Source of the DNA: Pseudarthrobacter sp. NamE5
Lineage (GTDB): Bacteria; Actinomycetota; Actinomycetes; Actinomycetales; Micrococcaceae
Direction: 5' to 3'
DNA length: 55,627 nt
Assembly (NCBI RefSeq): GCF_005796225.1
Contig: NZ_VAHO01000021.1
Coordinates: 1 to 55,627 of the forward strand
Position 1 is the stretch's first letter. Every line of letters begins with the position of its first letter. Positions 28,534 through 37,012 of the stretch are shown one piece after another. The notes under the pieces are model-generated. The model saw only the letters and a program-made list of their open reading frames with translations. It searched no databases and was not told the DNA's origin. Both the position numbers and the translations under genes were made by a program.

Positions 28534-30102
28534 ATGACTGCCCGCCCTCTGCCCGCACGCCCGAGAACCGCGGCAATCGGCGTCCGAGCCTTTGGGGCCA
28601 TGGTCCTGGCCATGGTTCTGGCCTCCTGCAGCCTTCTGGACGGTGGCAACGACCGCAACCAGGAGGCGGCCACCGCCAAGGCTGACCCGTCGATCGTCGC
28701 GGCTGCACCTGAAGGACTTGGGCAGTTCTACTCGCAGGAAGTGGTCTGGGAGCCCTGTGAGAACGAGTTCCAGTGCGCCAAGGTAACAGTGCCCATGGAC
28801 TATGACAACCCCGGGGGTGAGACCATCCAGATTGCCGCGCTGAGGGCTTCAAGCACGGGCAAGAAGAACGGCAGCCTGCTGGTGAACCCGGGCGGTCCGG
28901 GCGCCTCCGGCTACGACTTCGTCAAGGATGCGGCCGGAACACATTTTTCCCAGGCCGTACGTGAGGCCTATGACGTGGTGGGCTTCGACCCCCGGGGCGT
29001 CAAACGCTCCGCACCCGTCACCTGCCTGACAGACGCCGAACGTGATGCAGCCAGGGCCAAGACCTACAACCTCGAAACAGACGCCGGCCTGGCCACCGCC
29101 CTGGCGGACAACAAGGCCATCGCCGGGCAGTGCGCGGAGCAGACGGGTGCTGTGCTGGCACACATCGACACTGAGAGCTCCGCCAAGGACCTGGACATCC
29201 TTCGGGCCGTCGTCAACGACGCAAAACTGAACTACCTCGGGTACTCCTACGGCACGTTCCTGGGCTCTACCTATGCTTCGCTGTTCCCGGAGAATGTAGG
29301 GCGGATGGTGCTGGACGGGGCGCTCGACCCCTCCATCAGCAACGAAGAGCTGACCCGTGGCCAGGCCCGGGCCTTCGAAAAAGCCCTCCGGGCCTACGTC
29401 GCCAGCTGTCAGGGCCAGGACGGCTGCCCGCTAAGCGGTGACGTGGATTCCGGGGTACAGCAGATCCGCGACCTGATTGCCGCCGTCCAGCAGACCCCGC
29501 GCACGGCGAAGGACGGGCGGGTGGTCAACGCCACCATGTTCGTGAGCGGACTCATTACCCCGCTGTACAACGACCAGAGCTGGCCCGCGCTGACGCAGGC
29601 CCTTGAGGCGGCGATGACAGGGGACGTGAGCCTCATGCTGCGGCTGGCTGATTTGGGCGCCGACCGCTCGTCGAACGGGACGTACACGTCCAATTCGACG
29701 TTCGCCTTCAACGCTATCAACTGCCTCGATTACCCCATGGAGTCCGGGACTGCAGCAATGCGCGCTGAACAGCAGCGCCTCATGCAGGACTCCCCCACGT
29801 TCGGCTACTTCTTCGCTTACGGCGGGACCAACTGCGTCGACTGGCCGTACGAGAATGTGCGCACACCTGCCCCTGTCGAGTACGACGGCGAGTCCCCCAT
29901 CGTGGTGATTGGCACCACCGGTGATCCCGCGACACCGGTGGAGTGGGCCTCGTCCCTTCGCAAGCAGCTGGGCAACGCGGCCCTCATGACGTGGGAAGGC
30001 GAAGGCCACACCGCCTATGGCAGGTCCAACAGCTGCATTGAGGATGCCGTTGACGCCTACCTGGTAAGCGGCCGGGTTCCGGCTGACAACACGGTGTGCT
30101 GA
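28534..30102 (+). CDS. Secreted alpha/beta hydrolase, tripeptidyl-aminopeptidase-like lipoprotein
   Basis: The 522-residue product has a signal region ending in the lipobox LASCS, so it is probably lipid-anchored outside. The fold starts with LLVNPGGPGASGYDF and VGFDPRGVKRSAPVTC. The nucleophile elbow is GYSYG at about residues 236-240. The TAP-like C-terminal domain carries the catalytic Asp (GTTGDPATPVEWA, about 461) and His (EGEGHTAYG, about 490), plus a terminal Cys as in this family. Relatives release N-terminal tripeptides; the substrate here is inferred. The ATG lies 17 bases after holB, with AAGGAG upstream. Confidence 0.85.
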   Translation: MTARPLPARPRTAAIGVRAFGAMVLAMVLASCSLLDGGNDRNQEAATAKADPSIVAAAPEGLGQFYSQEVVWEPCENEFQCAKVTVPMDYDNPGGETIQIAALRASSTGKKNGSLLVNPGGPGASGYDFVKDAAGTHFSQAVREAYDVVGFDPRGVKRSAPVTCLTDAERDAARAKTYNLETDAGLATALADNKAIAGQCAEQTGAVLAHIDTESSAKDLDILRAVVNDAKLNYLGYSYGTFLGSTYASLFPENVGRMVLDGALDPSISNEELTRGQARAFEKALRAYVASCQGQDGCPLSGDVDSGVQQIRDLIAAVQQTPRTAKDGRVVNATMFVSGLITPLYNDQSWPALTQALEAAMTGDVSLMLRLADLGADRSSNGTYTSNSTFAFNAINCLDYPMESGTAAMRAEQQRLMQDSPTFGYFFAYGGTNCVDWPYENVRTPAPVEYDGESPIVVIGTTGDPATPVEWASSLRKQLGNAALMTWEGEGHTAYGRSNSCIEDAVDAYLVSGRVPADNTVC

Positions 30103-30131
30103 ACGCCTCAGCTGTTGGCCGGTGCGCCATT

Positions 30132-30158
30132 TTGACCCGGGCGCGGGGACTCTATTAC
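30132..30158 (+). promoter_or_regulatory. Possible promoter of tRNA-Thr
   Basis: TTGACC at 30132-30137 and TATTAC at 30153-30158 are separated by 15 bases, a short spacing. The site lies about 50 bases upstream of the tRNA. A second TTGACT at 30161 has no good -10 partner. Confidence 0.3.
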
Positions 30159-30206
30159 AGTTGACTCTTGCATGAAGCGCCCGGTTCTGCCGGAGATTCG
30201 TGCGGT

Positions 30207-30279
30207 GCTTCCTTAGCTCAGTCGGTAGAGCGTTTCACTCGTAATGAAAAGGTCATCAGTTCGATTCTGATAGGAAGCT
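30207..30279 (+). tRNA. tRNA-Thr (anticodon CGT)
   Basis: A complete cloverleaf: acceptor arms 30207-30213 with 30272-30278, D-arm GCTC/GAGC, anticodon stem TTTCA/TGAAA with the 7-base loop CTCGTAA (anticodon CGT at 30240-30242), and T-arm ATCAG/CTGAT around TTCGATT. The CCA is not encoded. Accessory and decayed genes follow directly, as often happens at tRNA integration sites. Confidence 0.97.
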
Positions 30280-30285
30280 CGGGAT

Positions 30286-30328
30286 AAACCCCCTATTGCC
30301 CCTAGTTTTAGGGCTTTGGGGGGTTTTT
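30286..30328 (+). terminator. Intrinsic terminator after tRNA-Thr
   Basis: A two-part stem, AAACCCCC (30286-30293) with the G5T3 arm (30319-30326) and an inner CCCTA/TAGGG, ends in a run of five T. It begins seven bases after the tRNA. Confidence 0.85.
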
Positions 30329-31047
30329 CGCTGGTTAAGCAGGTGGTGCTGCCTGAGGGCAGGGCACACTTATGGCACACTTTGATCTCCTTCCAAATCC
30401 TTCTGGCTCTTGTAGTTGCGATTCTAGACATCATTGAGAATTTCTTGCCGGAGGCTATGGTGAGGCTATGAGCCTCATCGAATGGGCTGACGATCTCGCC
30501 TACAGTGCCTGCAGCGGTGGTCCTTGAAGCACTGCTGTCAGGACGCCCGTGGCAGCCCGTCCGATCGGAGGCTACGAAGACTGGTGGAACTCCACCCCTC
30601 TTTCCGGCAGCACAGAAGGCCTCCCCCAGGAAACCGTGACCGTGACACCCGCACCGGCGAAATTATTGATGCCTCAACAGGGCAAAGAACAGCACGCTGA
30701 TCTCGGTTGTCGACTACGAGCTTGTCCCCGACCCTTCCTGGCCCGCCGACTCCATCGTCATCATGGACGCTACGCCCGGCCTGGTCATTGAGGACTTTCG
30801 GATTGATGATCGAGGCGTCCCTCTTGATGAAAATGGACGGCCCGTCGACGCCGCTGCCGGATAGAGAGTTCGAGATGCCGTAGGAACGCCACCCCTGGAC
30901 CTTCGCCGGCGTGCGTCATGCTTGGCGCGCCGACGCTCCTGGTATTCGGCCTGACCCAGGTGCCCGCGATCCAGTTGCTGGACTGGTTGCCGGCAGTCGT
31001 ATCTCAACGACGCGGCCATGCTATAGGGCATGGAGTACAGGCTTTTT
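30329..31047. other. Degenerate non-coding stretch with coding remnants
   Basis: No intact gene is supported over about 720 bases. Protein-like scraps occur in different plus-strand frames: MSLIEWADDLAYSACSGG from an ATG at 30468, RDTRTGEIIDASTGQRTAR near 30640-30700, and YELVPDPSWPADSIVIMDA to DENGRPVDAAAG ending in TAG near 30864. The switches of frame suggest a broken gene that cannot be assigned to a family. GGCACACTT is repeated at 30362 and 30374. Confidence 0.45.
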
Positions 31048-31635
31048 CTAGGGCGACCGCAACAGATCTAGTACAGCTGGGAAGCTTGTCACCCCGTCTT
31101 TGGCCATGAAGTGTCCGGCTTCGGGATGGACCTGCAGCCGTGCACCGAGGCGTTTGGCTAGGTCATCCGACGCTGCTGGCGGAACATAGGGGTCCGTTTC
31201 GGAGCGGATCACTGTTCGCTTACGGATGCTCTGTGCCAGGCGTTCAACGTTAACGTCACTTGCTAGGTATCGGTCCAGTTCCGGCAATGCCTCCAGTGGT
31301 TTAACGAAGCCGGCCACCATGACAAGGCCTCCTAGCTCCCACGGCTCCGGCAGCGCCGCGAGCACCCGCAGTGCAGTGACCGCACCAAGAGAATGGGCCA
31401 CAATGACCGTCCTCCCGTCGGGCGCACCAAGCGCGGCACCGACAGCGTTTTCCCACGCTGCCCTTTCGGGATCGTCCGGGGCCGGGAGGGGAACAACCGT
31501 GACATCGATGCCTTCGGCTTGAAGTTCTCCTTGTAGCCAGGGGAACCAGTTCGCGTCCGGCGAGGCCTCGTATCCGTGGACGATGATGACGCGCTGGACA
31601 GACCTGGTCGGGCCCGTGTTGGTTTCTTTGCTCAT
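31048..31635 (-). CDS. RBBP9/YdeN-family alpha/beta hydrolase
   Basis: A small serine hydrolase of 195 residues. It opens with VIIVHGYEASPDANWFPWL, has the nucleophile elbow AHSLGAVTALR, an acidic residue in RSETDPYVPP and the catalytic His in HPEAGHFMAKDG. The family includes RBBP9 and YdeN; substrates are mostly unknown. The ATG at 31635 is preferred to an upstream TTG two codons earlier. It is intact, although it lies in a segment with many broken genes. Confidence 0.85.
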   Translation of the reverse strand: MSKETNTGPTRSVQRVIIVHGYEASPDANWFPWLQGELQAEGIDVTVVPLPAPDDPERAAWENAVGAALGAPDGRTVIVAHSLGAVTALRVLAALPEPWELGGLVMVAGFVKPLEALPELDRYLASDVNVERLAQSIRKRTVIRSETDPYVPPAASDDLAKRLGARLQVHPEAGHFMAKDGVTSFPAVLDLLRSP

Positions 31636-31822
31636 AGGCAAAGACTATGGGGTCACGACAGCCTGCGGGTTGAATAGGGCAAATGCAGGGCCTGCAACAA
31701 CTCCACGGCAGCCCCGCCAGCGCGTCCGTCGCAGCAACGTCATCGCTGACCCTGTCCATATTGGCCCGTTTGTGATGGGATTGCCGGGCACGGCGAGAAC
31801 AGTCACTAGCAGGAGGAATATC

Positions 31823-31969
31823 GTGAGCAATCCCGGGAATGAAGGACAGCCCCTTGGCAAGCCCAAGGATGACCCTCAAACCGACAACCCGACCATGAAA
31901 CCCGAAGACGACCGCCCCATTACGGAAGACCCGGACGGCACGCCAGTTGAGAACCCGTCGGGAGGCTGA
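31823..31969 (+). CDS. Small acidic hydrophilic protein
   Basis: A 48-residue product starting at a GTG, seven bases after a strong AGGAGGA ribosome site. The composition is dominated by Asp, Pro, Asn, Gly and Lys (for example PKDDPQTDNP and EDPDGTPVENPSGG), with no hydrophobic core, so it is probably intrinsically disordered. The function is unknown. It overlaps nothing and sits between the RBBP9-like gene and the GNAT remnant. Confidence 0.55.
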   Translation: MSNPGNEGQPLGKPKDDPQTDNPTMKPEDDRPITEDPDGTPVENPSGG

Positions 31970-31975
31970 ACTTCC

Positions 31976-32416
31976 TCAACTGCAGCCTCTCGTCACAGCC
32001 CAGGAATTGGCACCAGAGCGGGTAGTGGTCCCAGATCGGGGGTTGCGAGGGGCGTGCTTTTTCGTGCCGTTAGGTATGCCCTTGATCAGAGGATCCGCTG
32101 CGAAGATCCGGTGGTCCTGCCACTGCCCCGCTATCTGTAGGTACGCTCGTGCTATGCCGTAGGAGTCGAAGCCGTTCTTCTCCAGCACCCGTTGGGAAGC
32201 GGTGCTATTGACGAGGGTTGCGGCTTACAGGCGGTGCAGGTCGAGCACGTCTTTGGTGATATTCGTTGCCGCGCCCACGGCCGCAGACATGATCCCGGTG
32301 CCCTGCAGGGAATGGTTGATCCAGTAGCCGAGGCGGGCATTCTGGAAAGTGTCAGCAGTCCGATGATTTGGCCATTGCGTGCCAGCACTATTGGAAGGGC
32401 CGTGCCTGCGGCAAGG
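31976..32416 (-). pseudogene. GNAT (RimJ/RimL-type) acetyltransferase remnant
   Basis: Three pieces line up as one acetyltransferase read leftwards. The first is GTALPIVLARNGQIIGLLTLS (frame A, about 32415-32344). After a frameshift comes QNARLGYWINHSLQGTGIMS to VLDLHRL (frame B), ending in an in-frame TAA at 32225-32227. The same frame then continues as AATLVNSTASQRVLEKNGFDSYG, which matches the conserved C-terminal asparagine/N-S region and VLEKNGF motif of this family. The N-terminal third is missing, cut by the junction with the MFS remnant. It cannot make a functional enzyme as read. Confidence 0.8.
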
Positions 32417-32915
32417 TTTCGCCGCTGATGGCCCAAAACGTGGAGCGCCAGCCGAAGTTTGCCCCAGGAAGGTACCAAACGGGACGTTGAGGACGTTCGC
32501 GGTGGTGAGCCCGGCGAACATTGCGGAGACAGCGGCGGCCTTCCGGTACGGCTCCACGAGGTTGCCAGCGAGCACCGCCCCGACCCCGAAGAATGCCCCG
32601 CGGCACAGTGCGGCCACGATCCGGCCGATGAGCATCACGAAGTAATCGGAGGAGAGTGCCGACATGAGGGTTCCCCCGCGATAAAGAGGACCATCAACCA
32701 GGCTAGGGTGTTTTTCGGGTTCCGTCCCGCAGCGACCGCTGTGACGACGATTCCGCCGAAGGCGACGCTGAGCGCATAGCCGGACACGAGCTAACCAGCG
32801 GCCGGGATACTGACGCGAAGTCGTTGGTGACCTCGGGAAGGAGCCCGAGTATGACGAATTCGGTGAGCCCGATCCCGAATCCGCCGGCTGCAAGGGCAAT
32901 CAAGCCAAGGGGCAT
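32405..32915 (-). pseudogene. MFS transporter, N-terminal remnant
   Basis: It starts with an ATG at 32915 as MPLGLIALAAGGFGIGLTEF and continues ILGLLPEVTNDFAS, then changes frame to helices ending LMSALSSDYFVMLIGRIVAAL, GAFFGVGAVLAGNLV and MFAGLTTANVLNVPFGTFL, and changes frame again to NFGWRSTFWAIS. These are the first transmembrane helices of a 12-TM major facilitator (drug/sugar efflux type). At least two frameshifts are needed, and the C-terminal half is absent, replaced by the acetyltransferase remnant. Confidence 0.78.
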
Positions 32916-33000
32916 CGTGATACTTCTTTCTGCAGGTAGTAGGGCGCCGGCCGACGAAGGCATTTGAGCCTTGGCCAGCGGGGACGTTGGGGTGAAGGTT

Positions 33001-33100
33001 TTAGGCACTGGCGGATGCGGGCTTCGGGAGGAACAGGGCAACCAGGAGTGCCGCTGCCAGGCAGAGGGCGGCGTTGATGCCGATGGCCGGCTGACTGCTC
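33001..33100 (-). pseudogene. C-terminal scrap of a second MFS-type transporter
   Basis: The minus strand reads QPAIGINAALCLAAALLVALF and then LPKPASASA, ending in a TAA at 33001-33003. This is a final transmembrane helix with a short polar tail, as at the end of drug-efflux MFS proteins. It lies upstream of the other MFS start, so it derives from a different gene whose body is gone. Confidence 0.55.
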
Positions 33101-33291
33101 AACCACGAGTACGAACAAGATATCCAAGCGGGTTCGAATATCCCACCGCTGCTCAAGGAAATTCTGCCTAACACGTAGCTGACGTTGCCCTGGTGCAGGG
33201 CTAGTACCCACGGACGACTGCCAGTGCGCGCTCATTTGGCCAATGCGGGACCACGTCGGTAGGGTACCGTGCACAGCGGCAGGGGGATCTG

Positions 33292-33561
33292 ATGAATGAA
33301 CTGACCGACGCAACGGCTCAAAAGATGAACCGGGCATCGCAAATTCTTAGCGGCCTCACCCGGGTAGCGTCCAAGGACTGTGAATGGCTGCGGGCCAACG
33401 CCGAACTGCACGCGGAAATACTCGATCTCCAGAACGAGCTAAGGGCAGCCGCTGTCCAGATCGCCGGAGACACTGACATGGGTGCGTACTTTCATGAAGC
33501 GCAGGTTGTAGGAAATCAGCTCCGCGAACTGTTCCAAGCCGAGAAGAAGCCGGAGTGTTAA
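33292..33561 (+). CDS. Hypothetical small helical protein
   Basis: An 89-residue protein starting with an ATG after GGGGGATCTG. It is rich in Ala, Glu, Leu and Gln with regular heptad spacing (LRANAELHAEILDLQNELRA), so it is mostly helical and possibly coiled-coil. There is no signal peptide or membrane segment. No family was recognised. It lies alone between transporter scraps and a convergent hydrophilic protein gene. Confidence 0.55.
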   Translation: MNELTDATAQKMNRASQILSGLTRVASKDCEWLRANAELHAEILDLQNELRAAAVQIAGDTDMGAYFHEAQVVGNQLRELFQAEKKPEC

Positions 33562-33607
33562 AGACATGCCCGGGAAGGGTCAGGTCTGCTGGCGATGCCC
33601 TTCAACT

Positions 33608-33952
33608 TCAGGCATCGCCCTTGCCTGGCCGGATGTCGTCGTTCTCCGTCTCCGGGATGGCCTGATTGGCAATCAGATCGACGCGGTCTGCGGGGGTGAT
33701 GCTGTCATCGTTCTGGATAGCGGCAATATCAGCGGCATCCACTTCACCGCCAAAAGCTCTCCCGGTGCCTGGCTCAGGGTTATCGCAGGGCTGTTCATTG
33801 TGGTGGCGCGCTTCATCGAGGTGTTGATTCAGTTTCTGCTCTGCGTCGCGCCGGCGTTGGCCAACAGTTCGCATCTGCTGCGTGGTCGGTGCAGCCTCCC
33901 CGCGCTGTTGCGGGGTAGGGCCCCTCGGGTCGGGATTGGCATTGTCGCTCAT
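33608..33952 (-). CDS. Hypothetical hydrophilic protein
   Basis: 114 residues without hydrophobic segments. The N-terminal half is Pro/Gln/Arg-rich (NPDPRGPTPQQRGEAA) with a helix TVGQRRRDAEQKLNQHLDEA, and the C-terminal half is acidic (AAIQNDDSITPADRVDLIAN, PETENDDIRPGKGDA). It may be a disordered stress-type protein, but no family is recognised. The ATG at 33952 follows AGGTGGG by about 11 bases. Confidence 0.55.
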   Translation of the reverse strand: MSDNANPDPRGPTPQQRGEAAPTTQQMRTVGQRRRDAEQKLNQHLDEARHHNEQPCDNPEPGTGRAFGGEVDAADIAAIQNDDSITPADRVDLIANQAIPETENDDIRPGKGDA

Positions 33953-34290
33953 ATCAGCATGGTCCCACCTGACATTCGTACCAGGAAGACCGCGACCGGC
34001 CTAAGAAGGAACGGCCGCGCAGGCGTTTAGTATTAGCTGCTCCCGGAGATGGTTCCAGCCGCAGTGACCCGCGCTGCCCTTGTGTCGTTACCAGCATCAC
34101 GGCAGGGTCCAGAAACGGCACCGAAACGATTAAAAATGGCCGCAAAAAGCCCTCGAATTTACTGCCACGTGATCCGGCTGGGGCATTCTTCACGGTTCCG
34201 CCCCGAAGCGGCAACAACCCTCGTCTTGGGTGCTTGACACTCCCTAATCTTGAGCTGTCCAACCGCACCACTCCCCCTTGGATGGCACCA
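33953..34290. other. Intergenic, no gene supported
   Basis: A divergent spacer between the hydrophilic protein gene and the AMIN-like gene. It contains TTGACA near 34229, but no matching -10. Open frames across it have poor codon and residue composition. Confidence 0.45.
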
Positions 34291-34839
34291 ATGAAAAAAC
34301 TCCTACTCTGGCTCACGGCGCTCCTGGCAGTCGTTGGCCTGGGCATCGTGGCACCGGGGCCCGCTTCGGCTGCCAGCTCGTATTGCGGTCTCGAATGGGG
34401 ATCCCTGGCTAAAACCGCGCCTGGGATGAGCACTGCATCTGTCACCAACGTCCGGACGGGGCAGCAACCCTGCTTCGACCGGATGGTTGTCGACCTCAAC
34501 GGCCCTGCGAAGGGCTACACAGTCCGGTATGTCCCGGAAATCATCCAGGACGGCACCGGCTACACGATCCCGGTCTACGGCAACGCGCGCCTGCAGGTCG
34601 TCGTGAATGCACCCTCCTATGACAGCAACGGCAACGTCACCTACAACCCGGCAGCGAAGGCCGAGCTCTCCAACGTGGCCGGCTACCAGACCTTCCGGCA
34701 AGTTGTCTACGCGAATAGCTTCGAAGGTTCCACCAGCATCGGCCTGGGCGTCCGTGCCCGGCTGCCTTTCAGGGCCTTCACTCTGGACGGGCCAGGGTCC
34801 GGTTCCCGGCTGATCGTGGACGTAGCCCACTTCTGGTGA
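34291..34839 (+). CDS. Secreted AMIN-like domain protein
   Basis: The 182 residues start with a typical Sec signal (MKKLLLWLTALLAVVGLGIV, cleaved near PASAAS). The mature part shows the actinobacterial AMIN-like pattern: FDRMVVDLNGPAKGYTVRYV, VVYANSFEGSTSIGLGVRAR and a final SRLIVDVAHFW. The domain resembles cell-envelope localisation (AMIN) domains; the function of these single-domain proteins is unknown. ATGs at 34282 and 34291 are both possible; the latter begins the signal peptide. A strong terminator follows. Confidence 0.8.
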   Translation: MKKLLLWLTALLAVVGLGIVAPGPASAASSYCGLEWGSLAKTAPGMSTASVTNVRTGQQPCFDRMVVDLNGPAKGYTVRYVPEIIQDGTGYTIPVYGNARLQVVVNAPSYDSNGNVTYNPAAKAELSNVAGYQTFRQVVYANSFEGSTSIGLGVRARLPFRAFTLDGPGSGSRLIVDVAHFW

Positions 34840-34850
34840 TGGAACGAAAA

Positions 34851-34888
34851 GGTGCCGCACTCCGCTGATCCGGCGTGCGGCACTTTTT
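34851..34888 (+). terminator. Intrinsic terminator after the AMIN-like gene
   Basis: GTGCCGCAC (34852-34860) pairs with GTGCGGCAC (34875-34883), with an inner CCG/CGG, and is followed by five T. Confidence 0.85.
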
Positions 34889-34998
34889 CTCTGAGGCCCG
34901 GCTGTCCAGGGGCTTCAGCTGAAGGCGGAGAACCTCTCCAGCCCTGACCCAGGCGAACCTCAGCTCGTCGTTCTGGAGGTCAGGCCGCACTATGCGAC

Positions 34999-35440
34999 GA
35001 ATGAGCTATTCCTGGTCCCCAGCCGCCGCGCCATCCTCGAGGTCGCTGGCAGCGAAGGCCCCGACCTTGGATCCCACGAACAACCTGCGTAGCAGATTAC
35101 TCAGGAAGATAGCCGCCGGCAACGAGAATTTCCTCGGCCATGATCCACTGACCAAAGACGTGCAAGGTAACGAATACTACGAGGAGTACGTAAATCCGTA
35201 TGCGCCCTGCTTTGGTCCTGGGACTCTTTTCAGGACGTGCAACTGCCCTCGACATGCCACTAATGGGCACAAGGACAGGCAGCAGGGCGATCTGCATCGG
35301 AATCCCACTTCCACTCCGGTTGTATTTGCCGTCGTACGGCATCCGGGTTTCCCAGGTAACGCTTGTGAATACAAAACAGCCATGCCGATGCACACCACCA
35401 AAGCGCCCACGCAAATGAGACTCAGTTCCTTGCATCCTTC
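34999..35440 (-). pseudogene. Possible decayed small membrane protein
   Basis: Three frames on the minus strand carry protein-like pieces in the expected order: KELSLICVGALVVCIGMAVL (35425-35360), then GRIRIYVLLVVFVTLHVFGQ to EILVAGGYLPE ending at 35097, then LSNLLRRLFVGSKVGAFAAS to GDQE ending at 35006. Two hydrophobic helices are visible. The pieces could be one frameshifted membrane protein, or the middle frame alone could be a short protein from an ATG at 35342. No family was recognised. The rest of 34889-35600 shows nothing else. Confidence 0.35.
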
Positions 35441-35600
35441 TTGCTGAACCGGAATTGCTCCGCAGTGAAGCGTTCACCGTCGGAACCACCGGCAACAACA
35501 GGGGACGTTCCACCACTCACGACCGCCTTTCCCGTTTTCCTTAATTCATCATTTCCCCACTCACGACTGTCACGCTTTCAACGGCCACACGGATGGTGTC

Positions 35601-36329
35601 CTAAGAGCCGAGGGCCTTCCGGTCCATGGACTTGAGAGCAGCGAGCCGTGCTTCCACTTCGGTCTGCTCGCCGAGGTCTTCCAGGGAGGCGAACTGGGCG
35701 TCCAGGGATGAGGCGGCGAGTTCCTGCTGGCCGCGGACGGTGGCCTCCTCGCGGCGAATCTTCTCCTCGTACCGGCCGATCGCCGAGGTCGGGTTTCCTG
35801 CGTCCAGTGACTTGAGTGCATCGTTCACCTGCGACTGGGCAGCTGCCGTCCGGGACCGGGCCACGAGCTGGTTGCGCTTAGCCGTCAGCTCCCCGAGCTT
35901 GCCCCGCATCTGGTCCAGCCCGTTCTTGAGCTTGTCGACGACTTCGTTCTGGGCGGCGAGGTTGGGCTCTTGGGCGCGGGCGGTGGACTCGGCGGTCATC
36001 TGCCGCTGAAGAGCGACCCTGGCGAGGGCGTCAAACTTGGCGGCGTCCACGGGGTTGCCGGAGGCCCGGAACTCGTCGGCCTTGCGGGACGCAGCGATCG
36101 CCTTGTTGCCCCACGTATCGGCGTCGTTCAATGCACGGTTGTAGTCGTCCTCGGCCATCCGCAGATTACCAATCGTTTGTGCGACGGCGGCCTCGGCTTC
36201 GCGGATGTTGTTCGAGTAGTCCCTGACCATCTGGTTCAGCATCTTCTGCGGATCCTCCGCGGAGTCCAGGAGGGCGTTCAGGTTGGCCTTGGCGAGCTGG
36301 GCAACGCGGGCGAAAATACTCTGCTTCAC
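35601..36329 (-). CDS. pspA: PspA/IM30 family protein
   Basis: An envelope-stress and membrane-maintenance protein of 242 residues, almost entirely helical. The family start MKQSIFARVAQLAKANLNALLDSAEDPQKMLNQMV is followed by long coiled-coil segments (NIREAEAAVAQTIGNLRMAEDDYN, VVDKLKNGLDQMRGKLGEL). The start is a GTG at 36329. PspA proteins form ESCRT-III-like assemblies on the inner membrane. No PspB/PspC partner is adjacent; a broken GAF gene lies upstream. Confidence 0.92.
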   Translation of the reverse strand: MKQSIFARVAQLAKANLNALLDSAEDPQKMLNQMVRDYSNNIREAEAAVAQTIGNLRMAEDDYNRALNDADTWGNKAIAASRKADEFRASGNPVDAAKFDALARVALQRQMTAESTARAQEPNLAAQNEVVDKLKNGLDQMRGKLGELTAKRNQLVARSRTAAAQSQVNDALKSLDAGNPTSAIGRYEEKIRREEATVRGQQELAASSLDAQFASLEDLGEQTEVEARLAALKSMDRKALGS

Positions 36330-36414
36330 GGGGGTCTTTCTATCGGTAATGGAATCGCATCATATGTGTGCGGCAGGTGAGCGGGCCAGTTCGGAGTGCC
36401 GCCGGCATAGCCTT

Positions 36415-36887
36415 CTATTCACGCTGCCGGCAGCCGCGGACCCGGATGATCTCGGCGACCCCGGCCAGGGCCAGCGGGAAGCACACGACGGCGGCGACGT
36501 GACGCTATGTTCGATGTCCTCACCGGTGGGTCCATGCGAACGGGTGGAATACATGTTCAGGCCCGTTGCGGCGCCCCCTTCAAGGACCAGCGGTACGGAG
36601 AGACTAAAACTAAACTCCCTCCGCCAGCGCCGCAGCGGTGTAATCAGGCGAGCGGCGTTCCTGGCGCAGGTCAGGCTCATGGATGAGTGTTTGTTTACGG
36701 ATCGCGGCCAGGCAGGGGCCCTCCCCAACGCTGTAACGGGTTTCGTCGAGTCGGACGGCACTCTTTTCGCTGCCGGCGACAGTAGTTGGTTTCTTCGCCG
36801 CATCAAGGTGATGCTGCAAAAGGCAGCGGCAGGATCTGAAAGTGCAATCGCTGTAAAATTAGCCAACTCGTCGAGCATGTCCTTCAC
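36415..36887 (-). pseudogene. GAF-domain protein remnant
   Basis: Read leftwards, the pieces are VKDMLDELANFTAIALSDP to CSITLMRR; then, after a frameshift near 36805, KKPTTVAGSEKSAVRLDETR to YSVGEGPCLAAIRKQTLIHE and DLRQERRSPDYTAAALAEGV, stopped by a TAG at 36610; then, in the first frame again, VPLVLEGGAATGLNMYSTRS and GPTGEDIEHS. This order is that of the GAF domains of actinobacterial GAF-ANTAR regulators. The ANTAR part is absent; a hydrophobic scrap (VAAVVCFPLALAGVAEIIRV) ends at 36415. Confidence 0.75.
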
Positions 36888-37012
36888 GTCGCTGCTGCTC
36901 AGGACAAGATCCTGAAGGCGGCGATTACGAGTTCGGATGCAATGGATGTGTTTCGTGGGCCACGGTGGGGCCTCATTTCCTCTTTCGCTGGCGAATACAG
37001 GGGCTCTTCGGG

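Noticed and set aside
30213..30434. A minus-strand frame crossing the tRNA
   Set aside because: Its C-terminal end is the antisense translation of tRNA-Thr, a common mis-annotation.
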